From Novipirellula caenicola (lineage in GTDB: Bacteria > Planctomycetota > Planctomycetia > Pirellulales > Pirellulaceae), in contig NZ_BAABRO010000005.1 in NCBI RefSeq assembly GCF_039545035.1, forward strand, positions 496,001 to 560,000: a DNA stretch of 64,000 nucleotides, written 5' to 3'. Below, piece after piece: positions 54,123 to 62,607 of this stretch. The translations under genes and the position numbers were made by a program. The notes below the pieces were generated by a model. The model did no database searches. It was given only the letters and a program-made list of their open reading frames with translations, and was not told where the DNA came from. How positions within the stretch are numbered: position 1 is the stretch's first letter; each line of letters begins with the position of its first letter.

Positions 54123-54848
54123 TCATTTCCGCAGCCTGACTCGAACGGCCGTCCGACCTGCTTGTTTGGTCTTTTTGATATCGAACAGATCGATCGCTTC
54201 GAACATGTCACTGAGTTTGGGAAAACCGTAGGTGCGGTGATTGAAAGGTCCTTGGTTGGAAATATGAGATCCCACGGGGCCGAGTGACGCCCAGCCATCG
54301 TCGTCGGCGGCTTCCTTGACCGCGGTTCGAAGCGTGTTCATCAGTTTCGTGTTCTGTTTCAACGACGACACCGAATGCTCTTTTTTCTTTTGCGGCGTAT
54401 TGTCGTGATCGTCTTCGTCTAAATAGATGAAATGGCTACACGCCAACACAAAGGGCTCCGGTGAGTTTTGTCGACCGAACCCGATCACTTGCTTTCCGTC
54501 CTCACGTATTCGCAGCGCCAGCGGGGTGAAGTCACAATCGGATGAAACCAGTCCGAACGTACGGACCTGCTTGGTGTACAGGATGTCCATGGCGTCGATC
54601 AGCAGCGCCATATCAGTCGCGTTTTTTCCTTTCACCAAATCGAAACATTGTGTCGGTGCGATCGCGTACTCATGCAGCACTTTCTTCCATCCTTCCAGTG
54701 GACGCTTGGTCCAATTTCCATAGGCTTTTCGGATGTTGACAATGCCGTAGGTGGCCAATTCAGAGATGATGAAGTCGATCTTTGCAGCTGGCGCGTTGTC
54801 TGCATCAATCAACAACGCAATGCTGTCGTGAAGACTTTTGTCGGGCAT
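54123..54848 (-). CDS. NYN-domain protein with OST-HTH/LOTUS domain
   Basis: A 241-residue protein. Residues about 8-145 form a NYN (PIN-like) domain: SIALLIDADNAPAAKIDFII, IVNIRKAYGNWTKRPL, KGKNATDMALLIDAMDILYT, FGLVSSDCDFTPLALRIRED. The four conserved acidic residues (Asp in LIDADN, ATD, IDAMD, SDCD) are present, so a ribonuclease activity is plausible. A Lys-rich linker (HDNTPQKKKEHS) leads to an OST-HTH-like domain (about 160-235; LPVGSHISNQ-type turn with FNHRTYGFPKLSDMFEAI). It may act on RNA. It is a stand-alone gene. Confidence 0.9.
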   Translation of the reverse strand: MPDKSLHDSIALLIDADNAPAAKIDFIISELATYGIVNIRKAYGNWTKRPLEGWKKVLHEYAIAPTQCFDLVKGKNATDMALLIDAMDILYTKQVRTFGLVSSDCDFTPLALRIREDGKQVIGFGRQNSPEPFVLACSHFIYLDEDDHDNTPQKKKEHSVSSLKQNTKLMNTLRTAVKEAADDDGWASLGPVGSHISNQGPFNHRTYGFPKLSDMFEAIDLFDIKKTKQAGRTAVRVRLRK

Positions 54849-55071
54849 GAAGGTGGATCACACAAGAGAAAGATGAGCAATGGAATGAGGCGGAGCAGGA
54901 GTCGAACGCCGATTCCGGGAATCAAGCATCGCTGCAGGCGTCGTTGCGATCAGAAGCCTATTTGGCCAATTTCGCCGCTCCCCATCGGTCGATTATAGCG
55001 TCGCCAGCGGCCCCAAGGTTTAGTGTGTGATTTGCGCCGTCGATGGCTGGATTGGGTCGCGTTGCGAAGGC

Positions 55072-55476
55072 CTATTCGCAGCAACCGCCGGATTCCTTCA
55101 ACTGCTGGGCGCGAAGCGCATCGTCCCGCAATTCGGGGACCTCATTGAAGCAATCGGTAAGGCAGTCGTAGAGCTTCTGCTGAAAACAGGATTGGGCGGG
55201 GGCCAGCGAATAGTACGACCAGAGTCCTTCTTTGCGGACGTCGACCAGATGGGCTTTGCGTAAATACGCTAGGTGCCGTGATACCGTGGGCTGCGGCAGT
55301 TGCAGGATTTCGACAAGGTCGCCCACGCAGATTTCGTCGTCGACTAGGCGATGCAATATCCGCAACCGCGTGCTGTCGGCGAAGGCCCGAAAGACCGTGT
55401 TGATCTGTTCGCCGAGGTCTGCCAAGGCAACGTTCGATATGGTTCCCCGCGAGCGTCGTTTTGTCGTCGAAGTCAT
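55072..55476 (-). CDS. ArsR/SmtB-family transcriptional regulator
   Basis: The ATG at 55476 gives 134 residues; the frame is open to 55524. The winged-helix core is FRAFADSTRLRILHRLVDDE, CVGDLVEILQLPQPTVSRHL, YLRKAHLVDVRKEGLWSYYS. The helix-3 segment EICVGDL keeps one Cys where ArsR/SmtB members have CVC. A C-terminal SGGCCE adds two more thiols, so a metal or thiol sensor is plausible. It follows the ABC transporter genes on the same strand by 117 bp. I infer it controls them, probably through the palindrome at 58492-58541. Confidence 0.9.
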   Translation of the reverse strand: MTSTTKRRSRGTISNVALADLGEQINTVFRAFADSTRLRILHRLVDDEICVGDLVEILQLPQPTVSRHLAYLRKAHLVDVRKEGLWSYYSLAPAQSCFQQKLYDCLTDCFNEVPELRDDALRAQQLKESGGCCE

Positions 55477-55593
55477 GATCGAAGGGCCTTTGCAGATGTG
55501 GTTCGGCAGTCGCGTACCCCGCACGCCACCATGCCGATTGGCGTGGCATTGTAGCCGGGGGGACGCGACTGGATCAACCGAAGTATTTGCAGT

Positions 55594-56289
55594 CTATGCG
55601 GCGTCGACGGAAGGCAACGACGCGCGGTCGTCGACGATTTTGCCATTGCGAAGCTTGAGCACGCGTTTGGCTCGTTCGGCCGCTTCCGGGTTGTGAGTGA
55701 CCATCACGATCGTCCGCCCTTCGCGGTTGAATTCCTCGAAGTAACCGATAACCTGCTCGCTGGTTTCTGGATCCAAATTCCCCGTCGGTTCGTCCGCCAG
55801 GATCACGACCGGATCATTGGCTAGCATCCGCGCCAGCGCGACTCGCTGCTGCTGGCCGACACTCAATTCGGTCGGTTTGTGATCCAGGCGATCGCCCAGG
55901 CCAACCCGCTCCAGCAGCTCGGCGGCTCGGTCGCGTTGCTCGGCGACGTTCTTACCAGCCAGGTACAGCGGGATCTGCACGTTCTCTTGAGCCGACAGGT
56001 AGGGGATCAGATTGAAGGTCTGAAACACAAACCCGATGTCCGTCTTCCGCAACCGAGCACGTTCGTCGGTGTTCAAATCGTACATCGACTGCCCGTTCAA
56101 CAGCACTCGTCCCGAGCTGGGAGAGAGCATCCCGCCGAGCATCACCAGCAGCGAACTTTTGCCGCTGCCGCTGGGCCCGATCAACGACACAAAGTCGCCT
56201 TTGGGAATCTCCAACGTCGCATCGTCTAGCGCCACCACGCTCTGGCGGTGCATTTCATAGGTCTTGGTTACATTTTGCATCGACAACAT
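55594..56289 (-). CDS. ABC transporter ATP-binding protein (LolD/MacB type)
   Basis: A 231-residue ATPase. Walker [20 protein letters not shown]-loop [13 protein letters not shown], signature [20 protein letters not shown], Walker [21 protein letters not shown], and H-loop [17 protein letters not shown]. It drives the permease encoded upstream, with a 3-bp gap between the genes. The partner type (FtsX-like permease) and the GN-type D-loop point to an exporter or lipoprotein-release class, not an importer. The substrate is unknown. Confidence 0.95.
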   Translation of the reverse strand: MLSMQNVTKTYEMHRQSVVALDDATLEIPKGDFVSLIGPSGSGKSSLLVMLGGMLSPSSGRVLLNGQSMYDLNTDERARLRKTDIGFVFQTFNLIPYLSAQENVQIPLYLAGKNVAEQRDRAAELLERVGLGDRLDHKPTELSVGQQQRVALARMLANDPVVILADEPTGNLDPETSEQVIGYFEEFNREGRTIVMVTHNPEAAERAKRVLKLRNGKIVDDRASLPSVDAA

Positions 56290-56292
56290 GGT

Positions 56293-57510
56293 TTAAACCT
56301 CCTTGAAGGATGTGACGGGATCCAGACGTGCCGCGTTGCGGGCGGGGAAGTAGCTGGCCAACAGCGCCGTGCCAACCGAAATCCCGATCGCCCAAAACGC
56401 CAGCACCGGCATGGGCAGCACGGGCACGTTGGCCAGACGAGGCCCCAGGGTGACCGCAAGGGTGGTGCCGATCACGTATCCGCCCACGCCCCCGGCAACG
56501 CCCAACAGCAAGGCTTTGAGCATGAAGATTCGCAGGATCAATTTGGATTCCGCACCCAACGACATCAGCGTGCCGATTTCGCGGCGGCGTTCGTAAACGT
56601 TGGCGAACATAAAATTGGCGATGCCCGCGCCGCCGATCACCACAATGATCGCCACAAACACCATCGACAGTTTTTCCATCATGCCGTTGACCTTGGTCTG
56701 TGTGGCCACCACCTGGGCGACCGTCACGACTTTGGCATCGGGCAACAAGTCGTTAACGTTGTCGACAAGCCCCGCCGAAATCTCTTTGCAGCAGCCCACG
56801 ATTTCGATACAGCTGACCACCGCATCTTGGTTGGACATCTCTTGCACCGTGTGCAAGTGAGCAAAGATCCGTGAGTCGTCGACGGTTCCCGTTTCCGGCA
56901 ACACCGCGACGACCGAAAACTGTTTACCCATCAACTCCAGCGATTGGCCTTCCTTGATTCCCATCACCGCCGCCGTGTCGGCACCCACCAAAGCTTCGTC
57001 AGTCGCCAGGTCGTCGATGACGCGGTTGCGAACGAGCGTCTTGGGGTCTTCGGATTCGCTCGAGCCGCCGACGTCGATCGCTCCACAGCCGATCGGCCGC
57101 GAGAAGATCCCGGCACCGCCCCAGGCCGCTTTGGCTTGGAATTCACTCTTGGGCAGGATCCCCGTCAGCGTGAAGGAACGACCGTCGAGTTCCACCGGCA
57201 CGCACAACTTGGGGGAAAGGTTGTCGACGCCGGCGAGGTTCGACATCGTCAACCGCAGCGCGTATTCCTCGGGAATCGTGTCGTTGTGCATGTCGGCCGA
57301 GTAGTAGTCCTGCAGCGTCACGGACTTGGGTAATACCAACACGTTGGCACCCAAACTGTCCATTTCCCGGGCCACGGCCATCTCGGAATAGTAGGTGATG
57401 TTCTTGATCGCGATGACGGTGGTGATCCCCAGCAGGATGCCCGTAAAAATCGTGATCATCTGGCTCTTTCGCTCGAACAGCTCGCGCCAGACTAATGTCC
57501 TCAAGTTCAT
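56293..57510 (-). CDS. FtsX/MacB-type ABC transporter permease
   Basis: A 405-residue permease. One N-terminal membrane helix (ITIFTGILLGITTVIAIKNI), a 220-residue extracytoplasmic domain of MacB-PCD type (REMDSLGANVLVLPKS, VGADTAAVMGIKEGQSLELM, CIEIVGCCKEISAGLVDNVN), then three helices: MVFVAIIVVIGGAGIANFMF, ILRIFMLKALLLGVAGGVGG, PVLAFWAIGISVGTALLASY. The YERRREIGTLMSLGAESKLI loop is the usual coupling segment. It pairs with the ATPase at 55594-56289. It is 56 bp after the lipoprotein gene. Confidence 0.93.
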   Translation of the reverse strand: MNLRTLVWRELFERKSQMITIFTGILLGITTVIAIKNITYYSEMAVAREMDSLGANVLVLPKSVTLQDYYSADMHNDTIPEEYALRLTMSNLAGVDNLSPKLCVPVELDGRSFTLTGILPKSEFQAKAAWGGAGIFSRPIGCGAIDVGGSSESEDPKTLVRNRVIDDLATDEALVGADTAAVMGIKEGQSLELMGKQFSVVAVLPETGTVDDSRIFAHLHTVQEMSNQDAVVSCIEIVGCCKEISAGLVDNVNDLLPDAKVVTVAQVVATQTKVNGMMEKLSMVFVAIIVVIGGAGIANFMFANVYERRREIGTLMSLGAESKLILRIFMLKALLLGVAGGVGGYVIGTTLAVTLGPRLANVPVLPMPVLAFWAIGISVGTALLASYFPARNAARLDPVTSFKEV

Positions 57511-57566
57511 TGCGTTGTCTCCTTACTCAGTAGCGAATAGGGTGGTGGGGCGAATCGGACGGTGGG

Positions 57567-58412
57567 CTATTTTTGTGCGGGAGCACAATTTCCGCCGGGA
57601 CAGCACTGCTGGCCGGGAGCACATTGGACGCCGGGACCACATTGCCCGTCGGGGCAGCAAGCAGAGCTGAGCGCGGTCAGCTTCTCGACGATCTGCTCTT
57701 TACTGGCATGCTTGGCAAAGGTCGCCACCGCCTGACCGGGCGGAGTCAGCACGACCATGGTTCCGTCGCTGGCCGACGGTTCGACGCCCAGTGACTTTAG
57801 AAAACTGTGTTCCGATGCTTCGGTGGGGTCGATGTTGACGATCTGTGTCGAAGCAGCAAAACGCTGGTCGCGGGTCAATTCCAGGGCGCCTGGAAACGCC
57901 GTGGCATCAGCGGCGGGTTGCACGCACAGCAGCACCAACTTGCGATCCTGCATCGCCTTCAACGTGGCGGCGGTGCCGGGGCTGACGATCGCGTCCCGCA
58001 ATTGTTGGGCTTCGAAGGATACCGGCAGTCCGCGAGTCACCGCACCGTTGGGGGCGACCGCCAGGGCTAAAGGCATGGGAGCGCGGTCGACGCCGAACTG
58101 TTTCACGAGGGCCGCGTTATCGGGGTCGGTAATCTGCACGCGGATCGCGTCGGCGACCTCCGCCATTTCCTTGGTTGTCTGCTGAAAGACCGTCTGCATC
58201 GATTCGGTCTGCCGGTCCTCCTGTTTCCAGAAGTAAATGAACAGGTACTTGCCATCTTGGGCAGCCTTTTGCATCGCGGCGACCGCGGGGCTCGCAGCGA
58301 CCGCTTGTGGCGGAGTGACCTGTTGGGCTTTGAGTGAAGCGATCGGCGCGAGCGAGCATCCAGCGATTGTCAAAGCGGCTAGCATGCGAACATGCAACTT
58401 CATGCGTTTCAT
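57567..58412 (-). CDS. Thioredoxin-like lipoprotein with Cys-rich tail, no CXXC
   Basis: A 281-residue protein with a lipobox, TIAGC, at Cys19, so a lipoprotein is likely. Two thioredoxin-like repeats follow: about 45-150 (KYLFIYFWKQEDRQTESMQT, where CXXC would be is KQED) and about 155-250 (LVLLCVQPAADATAFPGALE). Neither has a redox pair. The last 30 residues hold seven Cys in CCPDGQC, GVQC, QQCC and NC, a candidate metal- or thiol-binding tail. It is the first gene of the ABC/ArsR run, with the palindrome upstream. A role in delivering or sensing the transported compound is inferred from position. Confidence 0.82.
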   Translation of the reverse strand: MKRMKLHVRMLAALTIAGCSLAPIASLKAQQVTPPQAVAASPAVAAMQKAAQDGKYLFIYFWKQEDRQTESMQTVFQQTTKEMAEVADAIRVQITDPDNAALVKQFGVDRAPMPLALAVAPNGAVTRGLPVSFEAQQLRDAIVSPGTAATLKAMQDRKLVLLCVQPAADATAFPGALELTRDQRFAASTQIVNIDPTEASEHSFLKSLGVEPSASDGTMVVLTPPGQAVATFAKHASKEQIVEKLTALSSACCPDGQCGPGVQCAPGQQCCPGGNCAPAQK

Positions 58413-58491
58413 TGAAAATCCTTTGCACTAAAGAAACGAAATCTCCGTCATCGAAAAACGGAGAAGGACGCGAGGACGGCGGTTCCGTGAT

Positions 58492-58541
58492 CTATATGCG
58501 TCCAGGCGAATGTATATGGATATTCGCCTATGCGGATATAG
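58492..58541. promoter_or_regulatory. Overlapping inverted repeats, possible ArsR operator
   Basis: AGGCGAAT (58504-58511) and ATTCGCCT (58522-58529) are a perfect 8-bp inverted repeat. ATATTCGC (58520-58527) and GCGGATAT (58532-58539), 4 nt apart, form a second with one mismatch. CTATAT at 58492 and ATATAG at 58536 close the set. The cluster lies 80-130 nt before the lipoprotein start. AT-rich ends and a 4-nt centre fit ArsR-type operators. Confidence 0.5.
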
Positions 58542-59089
58542 AGCGTCCAGCCCAATTTCGAGAATTCCGCAGCTGGTCAGCAAAAAGCAGTTGTTGCAGC
58601 GGCGGCAGCGGCTCGGAAATCAAGGATTTTCCGGAGTCAAATGAAACGCAGTGGGATGCAGCGGAGTCGGAAATTTTTTTCGCAAACTCGCGTTGACGAA
58701 TGAGTCAGCACGACGACAGCAAAGCGACTTGACTTGCGTCCGATGGTGGGTTGATTGTCATTGGACGGGGGGAGGATGTCACGCGTCCAGTTGCAAACGG
58801 ACCGCGGTCGCTGCGCTGCAGTTACGTCGTAGGGGTGAGGATCCGGTAATCAAAGCGAGGGATCGACGGAGCGTTCCCTGAAAGGCTGCGGCCGTCCTAA
58901 ACGATTTGGATTGCCACTGGGTCACCGTTAGAGTCCATGTCTGCGCGCAGCGATAGCAATGTTCAGCGTCAATCGCAACACGACAGAAAACAACCGCTCT
59001 GTCCGCGAGTCCCCCGCCAGCGCCGATAGCTTTCCCTTCTTAAATTTTCTAACCCCTCATTTTTTAACCTCGTCTCCATCTCGTCCATG
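58542..59089. other. Intergenic stretch upstream of the duplicated block
   Basis: No gene is supported. Short open frames are shuffled and lack ribosome sites or protein-like composition. The end, from 58992, is the first copy of a block of about 90 bp (CCGCGAGTCCCCCGCCAGCG and CTTCTTAAATTTTCTAACCC) that recurs from 59620. Confidence 0.6.
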
Positions 59090-59275
59090 CAAATCGAAAA
59101 CCTAGCTGGACACTGACGAAGCCGTTCCCCCTCTCAACCCGCGCGACAGAGTCCCAAGAGAATGCGAAGATAGTTGGCCCGCGAATGGCGCGAATGAACG
59201 CGAATCCAAATCGGATGATAAAAACATTTGCGTCAATTCGCGGGCAATCATTTCCGGCCCATCACCCAAAGCAAC
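59090..59275. repeat. First copy of a 185-bp direct repeat
   Basis: From AACCTAGCTGGACACTGACG to ATTTCCGGCCCATCACCC, the sequence repeats at 59951-60135, about 862 bp away, with few changes. The inner part (CCCGCGAATGGCGCGAATGA, GCGAATCCAAATCGGATGAT) contains inverted GCGAAT/ATTCGC words. Confidence 0.8.
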
Positions 59276-59289
59276 CATTAGATCGGTCA

Positions 59290-59384
59290 GTCCCGACAGG
59301 GACGGCAGCACATAGCCCACGGCGTGAGCCGTGGGAACGCAGTCCACCAAACAACCGTTAGCCCCGGTAGGGGCGACAGCAAGG
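59290..59384. repeat. GGGACGGCAGCACATAGCCC repeat, copy 1
   Basis: The stretch with ACAGCACATAGCCCACGGCG, a GCCCACGG..CCGTGGG hairpin and CCCCGGTAGGGGCGACAGCA recurs at 60486-60584. It directly follows the 185-bp repeat copy. Confidence 0.7.
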
Positions 59385-59478
59385 TACGTGCAGAAGGCTC
59401 ACAGAAAATCAGCTGTTGAAGTTACGCAGAATACAATCGCGAAACGCAAACAAGTCTTATCAATGCAGAGAGTTTACT

Positions 59479-59610
59479 CAGTTGAACAGAACAAAGAGGT
59501 TTGACCCCTTTGATTTGTTCACAAAGAGGTTTGACCCCTTTGATTTGTTCAGTTGAACAGAACAAAGAGGTTTGACGCCTTTGATTTGTTTGACCCCTTT
59601 GATTTGTTCG
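59479..59610. repeat. Tandem imperfect palindromes
   Basis: The 30-nt imperfect palindrome beginning ACAAAGAGGTTTGACCCCTT is present in three copies plus a partial fourth: 59490-59520, 59521-59550, 59561-59590 and 59590-59609. Two copies are led by GTTGAACAGA. No coding frame uses this periodicity. Confidence 0.75.
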
Positions 59611-59950
59611 ACGATGAACAACCGCTCTGTCCGCGAGTCCCCCGCCAGCGCAGCGATAGCTTTCCCTTCTTAAATTTTCTAACCCCTCATCTTTTAACCT
59701 CTTCTCCATCCTGGTTAGCCGGTGTCGAACGACGCATGATCTACACGAGACTGACTGTGTCAGCGGCAGAGTTGCGGTGCATCGGACGAGAAGGTTAGAA
59801 AATAAAAGGGTTAAAAAATGGGAGGAGGAAAATATCGGAAATGGGTGTGTCCCACCAAAAGACAGCGATCTCTCAAAATATCAAATGACAGATTGACGCA
59901 ATGGCAGCCACGTTCAAATTACCTCGCGTCCCTTTTCTTCTCGCTTCCAC

Positions 59951-60135
59951 GCAGATCGAAAACCTAGCTGGACGCTGACGAAGCCGTTCCTCCCTCAACC
60001 TGCGCGACAAAGTCCCAAGAGAATGCGAAGATAGTTGGCCCGCGAATGACGCGAATGAACGCGAATCCAAATCGGATGATAAAAACATTCGCGTCAATTC
60101 GCGTTATTCGCGGGCAATCATTTCCGGGTCAGCAC
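59951..60135. repeat. Second copy of the 185-bp direct repeat
   Basis: Starts with AACCTAGCTGGACGCTGACG near 59961 and ends with ATTTCCGGGTCAGCACCCG. It differs from copy 1 by point changes and an extra GTTATTCGCG. It is also followed, further on, by the CAGCACATAGCCC repeat. Confidence 0.8.
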
Positions 60136-60235
60136 CCGAAGCGACTCATTCGTACTCGATCCATTCCAGCAATATCATCGAGCGTCGGTATGGCAACGAT
60201 GCGTTCGCAGACAACAAGGAAACACCGGAATGCAT

Positions 60236-60470
60236 ATCACGCAGCTGTCGCGGAGCGACTCTTTTCGATAGCCTCGGACTTTAGTCCGAGGAATGTTCGT
60301 CAACGTCGACCCGCGTCCCAACGGGACGATTTGTGTTTCGATCGTTCGTCACAAAACGTCGCTCCGCGACTGGCGGCCCACCGAGGCTCCGAAACCTTGG
60401 ACTAAAGTCCAAGGCTATCGCTGAAGGTGCCTCCGGCACCAAAATAGCAACGTCCCGCCGCGTCATCGTG
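60236..60470. repeat. Hairpin-string element, family B, inverted relative to 21255-21500
   Basis: Read on the minus strand it shows the same series as at 21255: GTGCCGGAGGCAC, CCTTGGACTTTAGTCCAAGG, GTCGCGGAGCGAC, a GTCCCGTTGGGAC hairpin, CCTCGGACTAAAGTCCGAGG and GTCGCTCCGCGAC, in the same order with similar linkers. Confidence 0.82.
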
Positions 60471-60485
60471 CAAAGCCGAGATCAC

Positions 60486-60584
60486 TCAGTCCCGGTAGGG
60501 ACGGCAGCACATAGCCCACGGCGTGAGCCGTGGGAAGGCATTCCACCGAAATATCCATCAGCCCCGGTAGAGGCGACAGCAGGG
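60486..60584. repeat. GGGACGGCAGCACATAGCCC repeat, copy 2
   Basis: Repeats 59290-59384 with small changes (GTAGAGGCGACAGCAGGG in place of GTAGGGGCGACAGCAAGG). Confidence 0.7.
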
Positions 60585-60751
60585 TGTGTGGGGGATACGT
60601 GCCAGGGCACCTCGTTCCCCCACGCCGACTTTTAAATCGTTGTCAGCAGCGAGAACGCAGCGTACGGCATGGCGTACCGCATCTTCACCTGTTCTCCACA
60701 TACGAAGGCTGATCCCAAACATCGGGCAGCTTGGACCACGTTGATGCCCGT

Positions 60752-60776
60752 CGAAAGTCTTGACGACTTCCGCTAC
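60752..60776. repeat. Solo family A arm
   Basis: CGAAAGTCTTGACGACTTCC followed by GCTAC is a right arm with no partner nearby, 166 bp after the end of the polyol dehydrogenase gene. Confidence 0.7.
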
Positions 60777-60942
60777 GGATTTCGGATCGATTTTTGATCG
60801 TGATCTTACTCTGGTCGTTTCCTCTCCAGCGAGACGCGTGGAAACGGGATTGAGCGTCGGTAGTGACGCCAGCTAATCACGCTCACTGCTGTCGTCGCTA
60901 TCGCGACTGAGATTTCGGGTAATGACAATGTGGGAACCGGCC

Positions 60943-62439
60943 TTACTGGTTGGCTTTTACAATCTTTCGCATCTGAAGTGAGACGTCGGGGTCCTCGTAG
61001 ATCTTGTTGATCATCTCGGTGTACACCTTGGCGAACCGCTCGTTCTTTGCCAGTTCTCCAAACACCGACGTCAGCCTTAGAAACGACAAGGGGTCGTCGC
61101 GTGTGGCGGCGGCCGCTTGATGCAGCTCCGCTCGCTTGCCGTCGATGATCTCGAGTTCCTTGTTGTATTGATTCACCTCTTGGTCGCTGTACCAACACCA
61201 TGTCGCAATCACTAACGCTGCATACTGGATGCTGCCGCCTCGCTCGAGATTCTCGGTGATCGTGGGAATCAGAAAGACGGGCAATTTGCTGGAGCTTTCC
61301 AAACAAATTCGCGACAGTTTGTCTTTGATGTTCGGGTTTCCAAATCGCTCGATCAGCGTGTCTTTGTAGGCGTCCAAGTCGATGCCTTCGACGGCGTCCA
61401 GAACCGGTGTGGCCTCGATGTCCATGAATTGACGCAGGTACGTCGCAAACAGTTCGTCCGAAACACATTCATCAATCGTTTGATGACCATAGATCGAACC
61501 CAGGATTCCCAGGACCGAATGGCCGGCGTTGAGCAGCCGGATCTTCATCTTTTCGTACGGCGTGACATCGGGAACGAACTGGGCTCCGACGTTTTCCCAG
61601 GCGGGACGGCCGTCGCAGAAATCGTCTTCGATCACCCATTGGCAAAACGGTTCACAGGTCACCGGCCACTGGTCCTGCAGTCCCATTTCCTGTTCGAGAT
61701 AGCTGATATCCGCCGCCGTTGTGACTGGCGTGATGCGGTCGACCATCGCGTTGGGGAAGCAGACTTCACGCTCGATCCACTGTGCCAATTCCGGATCCTG
61801 CTGACGGGCAAAACCCAGCACCATTTTGCGAGTCAGGTTGCCATTGTGCTGGATGTTGTCACACGACTGGACGGTGAAGGCCGGGATGCCCTTGTCGCGT
61901 CGCTGTCGTAGCGCCGCGGTCAAATAGCCAAACGCCAGTTTGGGCTGTTGCGGATTCTGCAAGTCGTGCTGTGCTTCGGGGTTAGCCATGTCAAATTCAC
62001 CACTGTCGGCATCGACGTTATAGCCCCCTTCGGTGATCGTCAGCGAGACGATCTTCGTGTCGGGGTTGGCCATCCGGTCGATCACCGCCTGTGGATCGTC
62101 GATTCCCATCATGAAATCGACGAGCGAACCAATCACCCGGTTTTCGATCTTGCCGCCAGGATGCCGGACGATCAACGTGTACAGATAATCTTGCTGTTCT
62201 AAGATGGTCGCAATCTTGCGATCGGGCTCGCGCAATCCGACACCACAGATGCCCCACTGCGAAAAATCACCCGAGTTCATCAGAGCATCGGTATAGTAGG
62301 CCTCGTGCGATCGATGAAACCCGCCGACGCCGATATGCACGATGCCGGTCTTGAGTTTGCTGCGGTCATACGTGGGGCGTGCGATTGCGGTGGAGAGCTG
62401 TGGCAGGTTTTCCTGGCTTAGCGGAATGGGGGTGCTCAT
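60943..62439 (-). CDS. Mannitol dehydrogenase family protein
   Basis: The ATG at 62439 gives 498 residues (the frame is open to 62454). This is a long-chain polyol dehydrogenase: NAD domain with GIVHIGVGGFHRSHEAYYTD and GVGLREPDRKIATILEQQDY, then DNIQHNGNLTRKMVLGFAR and the catalytic motif KIRLLNAGH (Lys299, Asn304, His307 of the K-x4-N-x2-H pattern). The C-terminal 180 residues are helical. It likely oxidises a sugar alcohol or an aldonate (mannitol, arabinitol, fructuronate) with NAD. The transporter gene lies just upstream on the same strand, so uptake and oxidation of one substrate is a reasonable inference. Confidence 0.95.
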   Translation of the reverse strand: MSTPIPLSQENLPQLSTAIARPTYDRSKLKTGIVHIGVGGFHRSHEAYYTDALMNSGDFSQWGICGVGLREPDRKIATILEQQDYLYTLIVRHPGGKIENRVIGSLVDFMMGIDDPQAVIDRMANPDTKIVSLTITEGGYNVDADSGEFDMANPEAQHDLQNPQQPKLAFGYLTAALRQRRDKGIPAFTVQSCDNIQHNGNLTRKMVLGFARQQDPELAQWIEREVCFPNAMVDRITPVTTAADISYLEQEMGLQDQWPVTCEPFCQWVIEDDFCDGRPAWENVGAQFVPDVTPYEKMKIRLLNAGHSVLGILGSIYGHQTIDECVSDELFATYLRQFMDIEATPVLDAVEGIDLDAYKDTLIERFGNPNIKDKLSRICLESSSKLPVFLIPTITENLERGGSIQYAALVIATWCWYSDQEVNQYNKELEIIDGKRAELHQAAAATRDDPLSFLRLTSVFGELAKNERFAKVYTEMINKIYEDPDVSLQMRKIVKANQ

Positions 62440-62513
62440 GAAATTCTCTCGCAAATCTTCAGTGGGTTGTTTTGAATGTTTCGTTGGTTAGTAGCGTTTG
62501 GATCAATCGCTGT

Positions 62514-62581
62514 GTAGCGGAACTCGTCAAGAGTTTCGGGGACACTCGCCGTGAATCGAAAGTCTTGACGACTTCCGCTAC
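62514..62581. repeat. Simple palindrome, family A arms without core
   Basis: GTAGCGGAACTCGTCAAGAG at 62514 pairs with AAGTCTTGACGACTTCCGCT, ending 62581. It lies between the transporter and polyol dehydrogenase genes, which run in the same direction. Confidence 0.8.
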
Positions 62582-62607
62582 GAGTCATCTTTAGCCCGAC
62601 GGTTTCA

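Noticed and set aside
54888-54975. tRNA-like 3' end on the minus strand (GTTCGACTCCTGC)
   Set aside because: The T-loop word is present, but the bases around it do not pair as a T-stem, and no matching acceptor or anticodon arm can be drawn.
58651-58881. Short open frame of 76 codons upstream of the ArsR operon
   Set aside because: Unusual Cys/Trp/Arg composition, no ribosome site, and located in a repeat-rich non-coding zone.
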